Source: Acidobacteriota bacterium (GTDB lineage: Bacteria; Acidobacteriota; Terriglobia; Terriglobales; Acidobacteriaceae). From it: a stretch of DNA of 64,000 bases. A model generated the notes under the pieces. It ran no database searches. It saw only the letters and a program-made list of their open reading frames with translations, and was not told where the DNA came from. How positions within the stretch are numbered: the stretch's first letter is position 1; each line of letters opens with the position of its first letter. The stretch covers positions 1,054,001 to 1,118,000 of the forward strand of contig JACPYL010000010.1 of NCBI GenBank assembly GCA_016196065.1, in the 5' to 3' direction. This document shows positions 8,142 to 19,700 of this stretch, piece by piece. The position numbers and the translations under genes are program-made.

Positions 8142-10226
8142 GTGGAAGGGACACAGTCAGTCACGCAGGTTGCATCCTGGTTGACCTCGGGAGGAATTCT
8201 CTACTTAGCAATCGACCTTCTCGGGCTGGCGTGCTTCTCCTACATTCTCTCGAAACGTCTCAGCCCGCTGCTGCGGAGCGAGCGCGATTTTCGTTTTGAC
8301 CGGCCTCTCGCTCGAATGAGTAAGGTCCTGAAATTCTGGCTGGGGCAGTGGAAGCAGCCCCGTTACCTGCTGGCCGGTGTTCTGCATATCTTCCTCTTCG
8401 CGGGCTTCCTGATTCTGCTCGTGCACTCGTTCTCCCTGATCATGCTGGGCGTTTTCGAGAATTTCACAATGCCCGGCCTCTCGGGAAAGGCAGGGGAATT
8501 CTACAACCTGCTCACGGACTACGCGTCCACGCTCGTCTTCTTGTCGGCGGCAATCGCAGCGATTCGCCGAGCGGTGTTCAAGCCGGCGCGCTACGTGGTG
8601 CCCGCACAATACGGCAAAGATCACACGGCGGAAGCCGTCCTTATTCTTGGGTTGATTGCCGCCCTCATGGTGGCGGACAGTTTCTTCACGGCAAGTAAGG
8701 TTGTCGCGCAAGCCCAATTGGGTCCGGCCGCTGAATTTCTACCGGTCGTGTCGCTGCCGTGGATGTTCAGCAAGATTCTGTTCTCGCTCCCGCTAGCGAC
8801 GCTACGGACCGTTTATCGCGGCGCGTACTTGGTCCATGAGTTGACGTTCTTTACCTTCCTCTGTTTCTTGCCGCTGGGAAAACACTTTCACGTCATCACT
8901 TCCTTTTTCAACGTGTACTTCGCGAAACTCGACCGGGGAACGCTGAAGCCGGTGAGGTGGGGCGTCGACGAGGCGCATCTCGATCAGGTGAAATCTTTCG
9001 GGGTGAAGACCTTCGAGGATTTCACCTGGAAGCACATTGTCGATTTCTATTCCTGCGCCGACTGCGGACGCTGCTCCGACAACTGCCCCGCGAACGCCGT
9101 GGGAAGACCGCTCTCCCCGCGGTTCCTCACCATCAAGGCCAGGGAATATGCGTTTCAGCACTTTCCTATCTTCGGACAAGCCGGCAACGGCACGCCGCTG
9201 ATTGGCGGCATTTATTCCGAAGATGAAATCTGGTCCTGCACCACGTGTGGCGCCTGCGAGGAAGAATGTCCGTTGCTCGTCGAGTACATCGACAAGATCG
9301 TCGACCTGCGGCGGGGGATGATTGACGAAGGCAACGTGCCGCAGTCGCTGCAAAAGCCGCTCAAGGCATTGGAGAGTCGCGGTAATCCCTACGGCAAGAT
9401 GGAAAAAAAAAGGCCCGACTGGGCAAAGACAAAAGAATTCCAGCCGACCTGCGATGTAAAACGTCTTGACGGCAAAAACGGCGCCGACACTCTGTATTTC
9501 GTCGACAGCATCACTTCCTACGACGACCGGACGCAGGCCATCGGACGGGCCACCGCGAAGATTCTGGATCAGCTTGGAGAAAATTTCGGCATCCTCGGCG
9601 CAGCGGAAAAAGACAGTGGGAATGAAGTCCGCCGCTTTGGCGAAGAGACGCTGTTCCTGGCCCTGCGAGACCACAATACCGAGGCCATTCAAGCTGCGGG
9701 CGTGAAGAGAATCGTTACCGCCGACCCACACGCTTACAACACCCTGAAGCACGACTACAAGGACATGCCCCCGGTCGAGCACATCAGCCAGGTGATCGCC
9801 AGCGAGGTGAAGGCGGGCAAGATCAAATTCAATCCGGTCGACAACGGCGGCAACGCCTACACCTACCACGATCCCTGTTATCTCGGACGGCACAACCAGA
9901 TCTACGACGATCCGCGCAACGTGCTCGATGCGATCCCGGGTTTGAAAAGAGTGGAAATGGACCGGTCGCGAGACCGCTCGTTCTGCTGCGGAGGCGGTGG
10001 GCTGATGCTGTTCTACGAACCGAAAGAAGAACAGCGCATGGGCGTGAAGCGAGTCGAGATGGCGGCAGAGGCGGGGGCCAACGTGATCGTGACCGCTTGC
10101 CCATTCTGCATGGTGAACATCGAAGACGCGATCAAGGTCGCGGGCAAAGAAGGAACGATGACGGTCATCGACCTGGCCGAACTGACCGAGCAGCAGATGA
10201 TGCGTGAAAGTCAGAAGACAGCGTGA
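8142..10226 (+). CDS. Membrane-bound Fe-S oxidoreductase (ETF:quinone oxidoreductase type, CCG domains)
   Basis: The 694-residue protein has an N-terminal membrane domain (about 15-260, several hydrophobic helices, NarI-like). Two CxxCxxCxxxC 4Fe-4S motifs follow at C305/308/311/315 and C366/369/372/376. Two CCG-type cysteine-rich domains end it (C579 in HDPCY, the C615-C616 pair in FCCGGGG, and ACPFC near 655). This architecture is the membrane partner that passes electrons between reduced ETF and menaquinone, called EMO in fatty-acid-oxidising anaerobes. It sits 18 bases before etfB and shares the operon with etfA and an acyl-CoA dehydrogenase, which fits that role. The GTG at 8142 is the best start seen. 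Confidence 0.88.
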   Translation: MEGTQSVTQVASWLTSGGILYLAIDLLGLACFSYILSKRLSPLLRSERDFRFDRPLARMSKVLKFWLGQWKQPRYLLAGVLHIFLFAGFLILLVHSFSLIMLGVFENFTMPGLSGKAGEFYNLLTDYASTLVFLSAAIAAIRRAVFKPARYVVPAQYGKDHTAEAVLILGLIAALMVADSFFTASKVVAQAQLGPAAEFLPVVSLPWMFSKILFSLPLATLRTVYRGAYLVHELTFFTFLCFLPLGKHFHVITSFFNVYFAKLDRGTLKPVRWGVDEAHLDQVKSFGVKTFEDFTWKHIVDFYSCADCGRCSDNCPANAVGRPLSPRFLTIKAREYAFQHFPIFGQAGNGTPLIGGIYSEDEIWSCTTCGACEEECPLLVEYIDKIVDLRRGMIDEGNVPQSLQKPLKALESRGNPYGKMEKKRPDWAKTKEFQPTCDVKRLDGKNGADTLYFVDSITSYDDRTQAIGRATAKILDQLGENFGILGAAEKDSGNEVRRFGEETLFLALRDHNTEAIQAAGVKRIVTADPHAYNTLKHDYKDMPPVEHISQVIASEVKAGKIKFNPVDNGGNAYTYHDPCYLGRHNQIYDDPRNVLDAIPGLKRVEMDRSRDRSFCCGGGGLMLFYEPKEEQRMGVKRVEMAAEAGANVIVTACPFCMVNIEDAIKVAGKEGTMTVIDLAELTEQQMMRESQKTA

Positions 10227-10244
10227 AACATTTCGGAGGTGAAT

Positions 10245-11036
10245 GTGGAGATCCTGGTTTGCGTTCGACGAGTACCTGACACGTCGGAAAACGAGATCGC
10301 GCTCAACAGCGCGGGCAACGATATTGAGCGCGACGAACTCGTGTATTCGATCAATGAACCGGACAACTATGCAGTCGAAGAAGCTTTGCAAATCGCCGCT
10401 CGCGACGGGGGCACGGTCACGGTAGCAACCGTGGGAGCGGAAGACGACGAAGAGGTCCTGCGCCGCCAAATGGCGATGGGCGCAACCCACGGCGTGCTCC
10501 TCTCCGATGAGGCTTTCGGCGGATCGGATGGCCGGGCCATTGCCACCATCCTGAAAGGCCTTGTGCTCAAGGGCAACTACGACCTGATCCTGACGGGCGT
10601 GCAGGCCGAAGATGGCGGCGCACAAGTCGGCGGCATGCTGGCCGCGATGCTCGATTATCCGTTTGCCTCGCTGGTCAATGCCGTCGAAGTGTTGCCCGGC
10701 AAGAAGCTCAAGATCAGTCGCGAAATCGAAGGCGGAAACAAAGAGATGAGCGAGATCGACCTCCCGTGTGTGCTCTCGATTCAGACCGGCATCAACGAAC
10801 CGCGTTACGTCGGCATGCGAGGGATACGGCAAGTCGCGTCGATACCGATCCCGACCTACGGTGCGTCCGAACTTGGGATCGACGCAACTTCGGTTGGCGA
10901 AGCGGGCGCAAAAGTAAAACGAATGGATTACTTCCTGCCCGTGCTCGGCAAGGGAGCCGAGATGCTTGAAGGCAGCCGGGAAGAAATTATCGACAAGCTG
11001 GTGGAACTGGTCGCGGCCAAAGGAGGGTTGAAATAA
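10245..11036 (+). CDS. etfB: Electron transfer flavoprotein beta subunit
   Basis: The 263-residue EtfB carries the expected N-terminal ILVCVRRVPDTSE segment, the NEPDNYAVEEAL region and the ADP/AMP-binding fold with TGVQAEDGGAQVGGMLA. EtfB pairs with EtfA to carry electrons from acyl-CoA dehydrogenases to a quinone reductase. The GTG at 10245 lies 5 bases after GGAGG, so I prefer it to the GTG at 10239, which overlaps that site. The stop overlaps the etfA start by one base (TAATG), implying coupled translation. Confidence 0.95.
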   Translation: MEILVCVRRVPDTSENEIALNSAGNDIERDELVYSINEPDNYAVEEALQIAARDGGTVTVATVGAEDDEEVLRRQMAMGATHGVLLSDEAFGGSDGRAIATILKGLVLKGNYDLILTGVQAEDGGAQVGGMLAAMLDYPFASLVNAVEVLPGKKLKISREIEGGNKEMSEIDLPCVLSIQTGINEPRYVGMRGIRQVASIPIPTYGASELGIDATSVGEAGAKVKRMDYFLPVLGKGAEMLEGSREEIIDKLVELVAAKGGLK

Positions 11037-12022
11037 TGGCTCGCATTTTTGTTTACATCCCGCACAAGAACGGCGTCATCGATGACTCCGCGGCGGAACT
11101 GGCAGCAGCGGCAAAGAAGATCGATGCCTCCGTTTCGCCGATCGCTATCGTAACCGGGGTTGGCTCAAGTTTCGACGTCGCATGCGAATCCCTGCGTACC
11201 TCCTTCGTGGAGACATGGAAGATTTCAAATGAGTCTCTGGCCTATCCGAATGCCGAACTGATTCGGAAAGCGCTGGCCTCGGTTCTGCCCACGGGCAGCA
11301 TCCTGCTGGTTGCGCACGATCACTTTGGAATCGATCTGGCACCGGGCTTGTCGATCAGACTGAATTCAGCTTATGTGTCCGACGTGCTGGCGATCGAAGG
11401 CATGGCGGGCACCGGCCTCAAAGTCGTTCGTCAGGAATTTGGGGGACAAGTGAGCGCGCACGTCCACAGCGACATTTCGTCGGGCGTCGTGATCACGGTG
11501 CGCCCGGGCGCGTTCAAGGCACTCGAGGCTGCTCCTGTTCGCGGTCTCGTGGTCGATAAGTCATCCGAGGCCGGCACGCTGACCGCAGGACGCCGTTATC
11601 TCGAGACGATCGTTGCCGAGTCTGGCGATGTCGATATCACCAGGCACAACGTTCTCGTATCCATCGGCCGCGGCATTCAGGAAAAAGATAACGTGTCCAT
11701 CGCGCAGGAATTGGCCGACGTTCTGGGCGCGGCTCTGAGCTGTTCGCGTCCCGTGGTCGATGCGAAGTGGCTGGACAAATCGCGGCAGGTGGGCTCGTCC
11801 GGAAAGACCGTCAAGCCCAAGGTTTATCTCGCATGCGGTATCAGTGGCGCATTCCAGCACCTCGCCGGAATCAAAGGTAATCCGTTCATTGTTGCCATCA
11901 ACAAGAACCCCAAGGCTCCCATCTTTCAGGTGGCGGACGTCGGCATTGTCGACGACCTGCTGGAGTTCCTGCCCGAGTTCACAAACAAGATCCGCGAAAC
12001 GCGTTGCGTTTCCGCAAAGTGA
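11036..12022 (+). CDS. etfA: Electron transfer flavoprotein alpha subunit
   Basis: The 328-residue EtfA has the C-terminal FAD-binding signature: [23 protein letters not shown] followed by [15 protein letters not shown] and [20 protein letters not shown]. It forms the heterodimer with EtfB and holds FAD. It sits between etfB (1-base overlap) and an acyl-CoA dehydrogenase 10 bases downstream, and the Fe-S quinone oxidoreductase is just upstream. The module therefore looks like one electron route between acyl-CoA and the membrane quinone pool. Confidence 0.95.
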   Translation: MARIFVYIPHKNGVIDDSAAELAAAAKKIDASVSPIAIVTGVGSSFDVACESLRTSFVETWKISNESLAYPNAELIRKALASVLPTGSILLVAHDHFGIDLAPGLSIRLNSAYVSDVLAIEGMAGTGLKVVRQEFGGQVSAHVHSDISSGVVITVRPGAFKALEAAPVRGLVVDKSSEAGTLTAGRRYLETIVAESGDVDITRHNVLVSIGRGIQEKDNVSIAQELADVLGAALSCSRPVVDAKWLDKSRQVGSSGKTVKPKVYLACGISGAFQHLAGIKGNPFIVAINKNPKAPIFQVADVGIVDDLLEFLPEFTNKIRETRCVSAK

Positions 12023-12032
12023 GGTTTCCTTC

Positions 12033-13709
12033 ATGATTACCGCCAAGACACTGAAACTGAGTTTGAAATCGCTGCGGGAGTTCGCCAAGAAACGTTTACC
12101 CGACCAGGAACTGATCGACCTCGATGCCCGCGACGAATGCCCGCTCGAAATCGTCCAGCACATGTGCGACCCGGACAAGCTGGGCATTCAACTCCTGTTT
12201 GTGCCCGAAGAGTTCGGCGGAATGGGGGGCAACACCTTCGACGTCTACTGCGTGTGCGAGGAGATGGCGCGCATCGATCTCGGCATCGCCACCGGTGTGC
12301 TCGCTACGTTTCTGGGCAGCGATCCCATCACCGTCGGGGCTACTCAAGAACAGAAGAAAGAGTGGCTGACGCGCATTGCGGAAGAAGGACTGCTATTCGC
12401 CTATGGCGCAACGGAACCGGAAGCGGGCAGCGATCTGGGAAATCTTCGCACCACGGCGGAGCGAGTGATGGAAGGCGACCGCATCGTTGGTTACAAGATT
12501 ACCGGCAACAAGCAGTGGATCAGCAACGGCGGAGTTGCCGGTGCTTACACGGTTCTGGCCAATGCGCCCGGCGGCCCAACCTGGTTCATCGTGGAAAAAG
12601 ACACGAAGGGTTTCAGCCATGACAAGCCGGAAGACAAGCATGGCATCCGGTTGAGCAACACTGCCGCGCTGGCGTTCGACCACGTCTACGTCGATGCCAA
12701 CCGGCTCGTGGGCGGCGTCGAAGGTCAGGGACTGTTGCAGGCCCAGGCGGTATTCGGATACACGCGCCTGATGGTTGCAGCTTTCGGACTCGGCGCAGGC
12801 TGGGCGGCGCTCGATCGCGCCATACCGTATTCCATCAAGCGCATTCAGGCAGGCGCGCCTCTCTCGGAAAAACAGGGCTACACGCACAAGTTGATTGTGC
12901 CGCACATAGTCCGTCTGGAAGCGGCTCGCGCTTACATCGAAGAGACCGCGGAGCGCATCGATGCGGGCGAAGGCAGTTTGAACACCGAGGGCGCGATCGC
13001 AAAATACATGGCAACCGAAGCCGGGAACGCGGCTGCGGAAGCCAGCATCCAGGCGCTCGGCGGCTATGGATACACCCACGAATATATGGTGGAAAAGATC
13101 AGCCGCGACGTTCGTATCACGACGATTTATGAAGGCACATCCGAAATCATGGAGATGACGATCAGCCGCGACCGCTGGCAATCTCACCTGAAAACGCGCG
13201 GACAGCACTATCACGAGCAAGCGAAGAGGTTCGAAGCGCTACACACTCGCTGCCCGAATGTGGGAGCGAACGTTGCGGCGCTCGCGCTGCATGCGCTGGC
13301 GGAAGTAATGGAAAAAGCCCGCAGCGCTCGCCTGACTCGCTACCAGCACGTGCTGCTGCGTCTTGGAGAGTTGATTGCGTTCGCCGAATGCGCGGGAAGC
13401 TTGTCCAATCGTGCGGCGCGTCTCGCGGAAGAAAAAGTAAACGAAAAGGCGAACCGGCGATTTGATGCGACCGCGCTGGCCGCGATCAGCCGCGTGTTCG
13501 CGCGTGAAGCTGCACTCAAGGTGGCCGAAGAAGGCCTGCGTTGGGTGGGTGGAGCGGAAGGCGTGAGCGAAGCGGAAATCCCCGCGCTGGAAGCAAGTGT
13601 AGGGATGCCCGCGATCCATCGCGCGCAGGCAGGTTTGATTGCAGACATGGACATCATCGCGGACGTTCTGTACGGCCGCACAGAAAAGCAGGCAAAAGCC
13701 GCCGCTTAG
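12033..13709 (+). CDS. Acyl-CoA dehydrogenase with C-terminal extension
   Basis: The 558-residue FAD enzyme has the ACAD N-terminal helical domain, the middle-domain motif [11 protein letters not shown] (near residue 125) and the C-terminal signature around IYEGTSEI, whose Glu367 is the expected catalytic base. About 170 residues follow the usual ~380-residue core, as in longer ACADs. It would introduce an alpha,beta double bond into an acyl-CoA and pass electrons to the neighbouring ETF. The start is the ATG at 12033 after GAGGT. Its place directly before a lipid synthase suggests a role in tailoring the product or recycling it rather than only catabolism; that is inference. Confidence 0.92.
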   Translation: MITAKTLKLSLKSLREFAKKRLPDQELIDLDARDECPLEIVQHMCDPDKLGIQLLFVPEEFGGMGGNTFDVYCVCEEMARIDLGIATGVLATFLGSDPITVGATQEQKKEWLTRIAEEGLLFAYGATEPEAGSDLGNLRTTAERVMEGDRIVGYKITGNKQWISNGGVAGAYTVLANAPGGPTWFIVEKDTKGFSHDKPEDKHGIRLSNTAALAFDHVYVDANRLVGGVEGQGLLQAQAVFGYTRLMVAAFGLGAGWAALDRAIPYSIKRIQAGAPLSEKQGYTHKLIVPHIVRLEAARAYIEETAERIDAGEGSLNTEGAIAKYMATEAGNAAAEASIQALGGYGYTHEYMVEKISRDVRITTIYEGTSEIMEMTISRDRWQSHLKTRGQHYHEQAKRFEALHTRCPNVGANVAALALHALAEVMEKARSARLTRYQHVLLRLGELIAFAECAGSLSNRAARLAEEKVNEKANRRFDATALAAISRVFAREAALKVAEEGLRWVGGAEGVSEAEIPALEASVGMPAIHRAQAGLIADMDIIADVLYGRTEKQAKAAA

Positions 13710-13722
13710 CAGGAGCGCCATT

Positions 13723-16700
13723 ATGAGTACCGAAGATACTTCCTATCGAGCGATTGCAATCGTAGGTGCAGGGGCGATTCTTCCCGACGCGCCCAATGTT
13801 CCCACCTTCTGGGACAACATCAAGCAGGGGCGTTACAGCATCAGCGAAGTGAAACCCGACCGCTGGAACCCGTCGCACTATTACGATCCCGATCACAACG
13901 CGCCCGATAAAACGTATTCGAAAATCGGCGGCTGGGTGCGCGACTACGTGTGGGATCCGCTGAAGTGGAGGCTGGCGGTGCCTCCGCGCGTAGTCGATGC
14001 CATGGATGGCTCGCAAAAATGGGCCATCGCCTGTACCCGCGAAGCGCTCGAGGACTACGGCTATCCCAAACGCCCGCTGAATACCGATCGGACGGCGGTG
14101 ATCCTGGGCAACGCCATGGGTGGCGAGCGGCATTACTTCACCGTGATGCGCGTGTACTTTCCCGAATACGCGCAGGAACTGGCCGAGAGCACCAGCTTCG
14201 CAGCACTACCGCTCGCAGTGCGCGAGAAGATCACGAGCGAGTTGCATGTGCGCATGGGCAAGCACATGCCGGAGATCACCGAAGACAGCATGCCCGGCGA
14301 GTTATCCAACTGTATCGCCGGACGCATTGCGAACATCTTCAACTTCCACGGACCGAATTTCGTTTGCGATGCCGCGTGCGCGTCGGCGATGGCGGCGATC
14401 AATTCTGCCGCCGAGGGATTGATCCAGAACGACTATGACGTAGCGATCACGGGCGGCATCGATCGCAACATGGGCGTATCGACGTTCGTAAAGTTCTGCA
14501 AGATCGGCGCCCTTTCGGCGACCGGCACCCGGCCTTATGCCGAGGGAGCGGACGGTTTCGTGATGGGGGAAGGCTCCGCGATCTTTGTTATGAAACGTCT
14601 GGCTGACGCAGAACGCGATGGCGACAAGATCTACGCAGTGCTGCGCGGCATGGGTGGTTCGAGCGACGGGAAGGGCAAGGGCATTACGGCGCCGAACCCG
14701 ATCGGACAAAAACTTGCGATTGAACGCGCATGGAAAAAGGCAGGCCTGTCGCCCGCCACGGTTACCTACATTGAAGGCCACGGGACTTCGACGCGCGTGG
14801 GTGATGTGGTCGAAGTACAGAGCATGGCCGACGTTCTCAGCAGCTTCAATCTGCCGACAGGATCGGTGGCGCTCGGCTCAGTGAAATCGAATTTGGGGCA
14901 TCTCAAAGGAGCCGCCGGAGCAGCCGGGATGCTGAAAACCGTCTTAGCGTTGCGGGACAAGGTGCTGCCTCCCAGCGTGCACTGCGAGCACACCAATCCG
15001 GATATCGACTTCGGACATTCCCCTCTTCGCGTCAACACCGAGCTGAAGCCCTGGACAGTGCCGGGTGACGGCGTTCGCCGCGCCGGATTGAGTGCGTTTG
15101 GATTTGGTGGCACCAATTTTCATGCCGTGTTTGAGGAGTACATCCCGCATCGGCTCAACGGAAACGGAAAGCGATCAGTGGCGGTAAGCATGATCCCGCC
15201 GGAAGTGGCAGTGACCAACATGACTACGAATAATGCTGCAGTAAATTCTCCCGCTGGATTTTCCTCAAAAATTCCTCTGCGGGGCGCACTGGTAATGGGC
15301 GATGTCTCATCTGCCGCGCTGGCCGAGCGATTACGCGCGGTGCAGAAAGCTGCGGAAGCAGGCCGTGTACCGGCTCCGGCCGCACCGAATGAATCGGATC
15401 TGCGGGCGAGCGAACGGCTGGCCATCGACTACGCCGACGCCGCCGATCTCGCCGAGAAATCCGCCAAGGCACTCAAGGCACTTGCGACCGATCACGCGGT
15501 GGTCTGGAAGGCCTTGCGAGCGCAAGGAATTTTCCGCGGGCACGGCACTCCAGCGAAAGTCGCTTTCCTCTATACCGGACAAGGTTCGCAATACGTCAAC
15601 ATGCTGCGGCCCCTGCGTGCCGCCGAGCCAATCGTCGCCGACACATTTGCGGAAGCCGATCGTGTGATGGTCCCGCTGCTCGGCAAGCCGCTTAGCGAAT
15701 TCATTTTCGTCGACAAGCAGGACGAAGCCGCTGTCGCCCAGGCCGAAGACGATCTCCGCCAGACCGCGATTACTCAGCCTGCGGTGCTGGCAACCGATGA
15801 GTCGCTCACGCGCCTCCTGGCCGCGTATGGAATCAAACCCGACTTCACCATGGGACACAGTCTCGGCGAATACGGAGCGCTGGTCGCTGCAGGCGCTCTT
15901 CCTTTTCATGACGCGCTCGAAGCCGTCAGCGCTCGCGGACGCGGTATGACCCAGGTGGCGATGAAAGATAACGGCCGCATGGCCGCTGTGTTTGCGCCGC
16001 TCGCCGAAATTGAACGCATCTTGAAAACAATCCCAGGCAACGTCGTGATTGCGAACGTTAACAGTAACTCGCAAGGTGTGATCGGCGGAGACAGCGCCTC
16101 GGTACAGCAAGCCATCGCGGCATTTCAGAAAGCCGGCTACGACGTGGCGCCGTTGCCCGTCAGCCATGCGTTCCATACTTCAATCGTCGCAGCAGCCAGT
16201 GAACCGCTGCGCCGGGAGTTGCAGCGGCTGCACTTTCAATCTCCGCGCGTGCCGATCGTCGCCAATGTAAACGGTGAGTTTTATCCCATGGGACCAGATG
16301 TCGTGCCCCAGATGCTCGACCTGCTCACCCAGCAGGTTGCTTCTCCCGTGCAGTTCGTGAAGGGACTGCGCAAGTTGTACGAAGCGGGTGCGCGTGTCTT
16401 CGTCGAGGTCGGACCGAAAAAAGCTCTACAGGGATTTGCGGAAGATGTGCTCGGCGATAGAGGCGACGTGGTCTCGATTTTTACGAACCATCCGAAACTG
16501 GGCGACATTGCCGCGTTCAACCAGGCACTGTGCGCGCTCTATGCTGCGGGACTCGGTGCAGGCTGTGCTGAAGGCGCCATGGCCACTGCTTCCGCCCCAG
16601 CCCTTACGCTGTCCGCAAGAACTTTGGAAGCCTTGCCCGTCTCCGTCTCGCCGGCTACAACGTCGTCCGGGAACGGCGACCGTTACTCCGAACTCGGGCA

Positions 16701-19700
16701 TCTCTTTGCTGATGTTCTGGAGCGCGGCTGGGAGATCTATCGTGGCCAGAACGGAGTTCCCTCGAATGACGTGCCGATCGTGATCACAGGCGCGGCCCTA
16801 GGCCTGCCGGGCACGGAGCACATTTTTGATGAGTCCAATATCGGCCGCATCTTACGCGGCGAGCAATTCATCCACACCGTCCCACGAGAACTTCGGCAGG
16901 CCATGCTCGACAAGCGCATCACACGCCTGGTGAAGAGCGACAACGGGGGCGCAACGTTTGAGTCCATCACTGACGTGGGCGATGTAATCAAGCTGGCCGC
17001 TCGTGGAAATACCTTCGACATCGAAGAAGAATTTGGCGTTTCCGTCGACCGCATGGCTGCATTGGACCGCGTGACCCAACTCGCCATCGCCGCTGGTATC
17101 GATGCGCTGCGGGACGCAGGGATCCCTCTGGTCATGCGTTATAAGACCACCACCAAAGGTACGCAACTACCCGACCGCTGGGGACTGCCCGACAGCATGC
17201 GCGACAACACCGGTGTGATTTTTGGATCTGCGTTCCCCGGGTGCGAATCGTTTGCCGACGAAATGGCTCGGTACTACGAGGACCATGCTCGGCGCGAACA
17301 ATTGGCGGTGTTGGAGGACCTCCGCGCCCGCGCGGCAACCAACGGGAATTCCACGATCGTGCAGGAACTTGATCGGCGCATGCTGGAGTTGCGCGCCACA
17401 CTCGAGAAAGAACCGTATGTTTTCAACCGCCGCTTCCTGTTCCGGGTGCTGTCCATGGGGCACTCCCAGTTCGCTGAGTTCATCGGCGCGCGCGGACCGA
17501 ACACGCAAATCAACTCTGCTTGTGCGACCACCGCCCAGGCAGTGTCGCTCGCTGAGGATTGGATCCGCGCTGGACGATGCCGGCGCGTAGTTGTCATCTC
17601 AGCCGACGACGTCACTTCTGACCGCATGTTGGAGTGGTTCGGCCCGGGATTCCTGGCGGCGGGCGCTGCCGCCACCGACGATACAGTCGAAGACGCCGCG
17701 ATTCCCTTCGACCGTCGCCGTCACGGCATGATCGTTGGCATGGGCGCTGCTGCACTCGTAGTCGAGAGCGCGCAAGCCGCGGCCGAACGCGGCATCCAAC
17801 CCATCTGCGAAGTGCTGAGTTCGGTCACTGCCAATAGCGCGTTCCATGGCACTCGTCTCGATGTTCAGCATATTGGTCAGGTAATGGAGGAACTGCTCAC
17901 CCAGGCGGAGACGAGACGCGGCATCTCCCGTCACCAGATTGCTCCCAATACAGTCTTCGTTTCGCACGAAACGTACACGCCGGCGCGCGGCGGCAGTGCG
18001 TCTGCCGAAATCAACGCGTTGCGTCGAGTCTTCGGCAACGATGCCGATCAGGTTGTCATCGCAAATACAAAAGGCTTCACCGGACATGCAATGGCAACCG
18101 GCATTGAAGATGTCGTGGCGGTAAAGGCGCTGGAAACTGGCTGCGTACCTCCAGTTGCAAACTTCAAGGAAGTCGATCCAGAACTGGGCCAGTTGAACCT
18201 GTCGAAGGGTGGAGTCTATCCCATCGAGTACGCGATGCATCTGGGCGCTGGCTTTGGATCTCAGATCAGCATGACCTTATTGCGTCGGGTGCCCGCGAAA
18301 GACGGTGTCCGTCGCAACCCTGACGCGTTGGGCTATGCGTATCGCGTCGCGGACGAGAAGGTCTGGAATTCATGGCTGACGCAGGTCACGGGCCATCCGG
18401 TTTCCAATCTTGAAGTGGTTCATCACACCTTGCGAGTGCCAGATCAACGGGCGGCGGTGCGAATTGCGGAAGCCGAGCATAGTGCCCGGCCGGTGTCGGC
18501 GTCCACCTCCTCGCCAGCAATCGCACCGCCCGCACCCGCCTCCGCTTCGAAGCAGGCCCCGGCGGCGGTGCCAGTCGCAACTCACAAGCCGCAAGCGAAA
18601 GTACAAGAGATTGCGACCACGCCTGTCATCGCGCAAGTTACGACACGCGTCGATCCAGTCAAAGAACGGGTCATGGCATTGGTGGTGGAAAAGACGGGTT
18701 ACCCACAAGACATGCTGGACTTGGATCTCGACCTTGAAGCCGATCTCGGCGTCGACACCGTGAAGCAGGCAGAAATGTTCGCGGCGATTCGCGACATCTA
18801 CAGTATCCCGCGTGATGAGAACCGCAAGTTGCGCGACTATCCAACGCTGGCGCACGTCATCAAGTTCGTCTATGACAAGCGCCCCGATCTGGTGAGCGCA
18901 CCTACGGCTCCGGCGGACACCACCCAGACAGAGGCAACACGCATCGCACCTCTGCAAACGGTGGCTTCCCATGGGACGCCGAGCGATTCCGTCAAGAATC
19001 GAGTCCTTGCACTTGTCGTCGAAAAGACCGGGTATCCCGAGGACATGCTCGACTTGGATCTCGACCTCGAAGCCGACCTCGGTGTAGACACCGTGAAGCA
19101 GGCCGAAATGTTTGCGGCGATTCGAGAGATTTACAACATTCCGCGCGATGAGAACCGCAAACTGCGTGACTATCCGACGTTGGCGCACGTCATCCGCTTC
19201 GTATTCGAGAAACGACCGGATCTCGCGAACGCGGCGACTTCAATATCAACGGTTCCGACCAACTTCCCATTGCTAATTGCCAAAGAAATCCAAAATACGC
19301 CGCCATCCGTCTCCAATGCAGCAGAAGTTACGAGCAACGGTGTGGAAGAACGAGTTCTGGAACTGGTGGTCGAAAAAACCGGCTACCCCAAAGACATGCT
19401 GGACTTGGATCTCGACCTTGAAGCCGATCTGGGCGTCGACACCGTGAAGCAGGCAGAAATGTTTGCGGCCATCCGCGAAATCTACAACATTCCGCGCGAC
19501 GAGAACCGCAAACTGCGCGACTATCCAACGCTGGCGCACGTCATCCGGTTCGTCTACGAGAAGCGCCCCGACCTGAATCCTGTATCGGTCGCGCCTTCCG
19601 TGTCCGCACCACCAACGATTGTGCCGCCGCGTGCTGAGACAACGACTCGGGTGATCGTCCCACCCACTGCGGTTCCTCTTACGGACGCAACCGTCACAGA

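Noticed and set aside
8802-10832. Minus-strand open frame of 676 codons opposite the Fe-S oxidoreductase and etfB
   Set aside because: Covers two well-supported genes, and its sequence shows no domain pattern.
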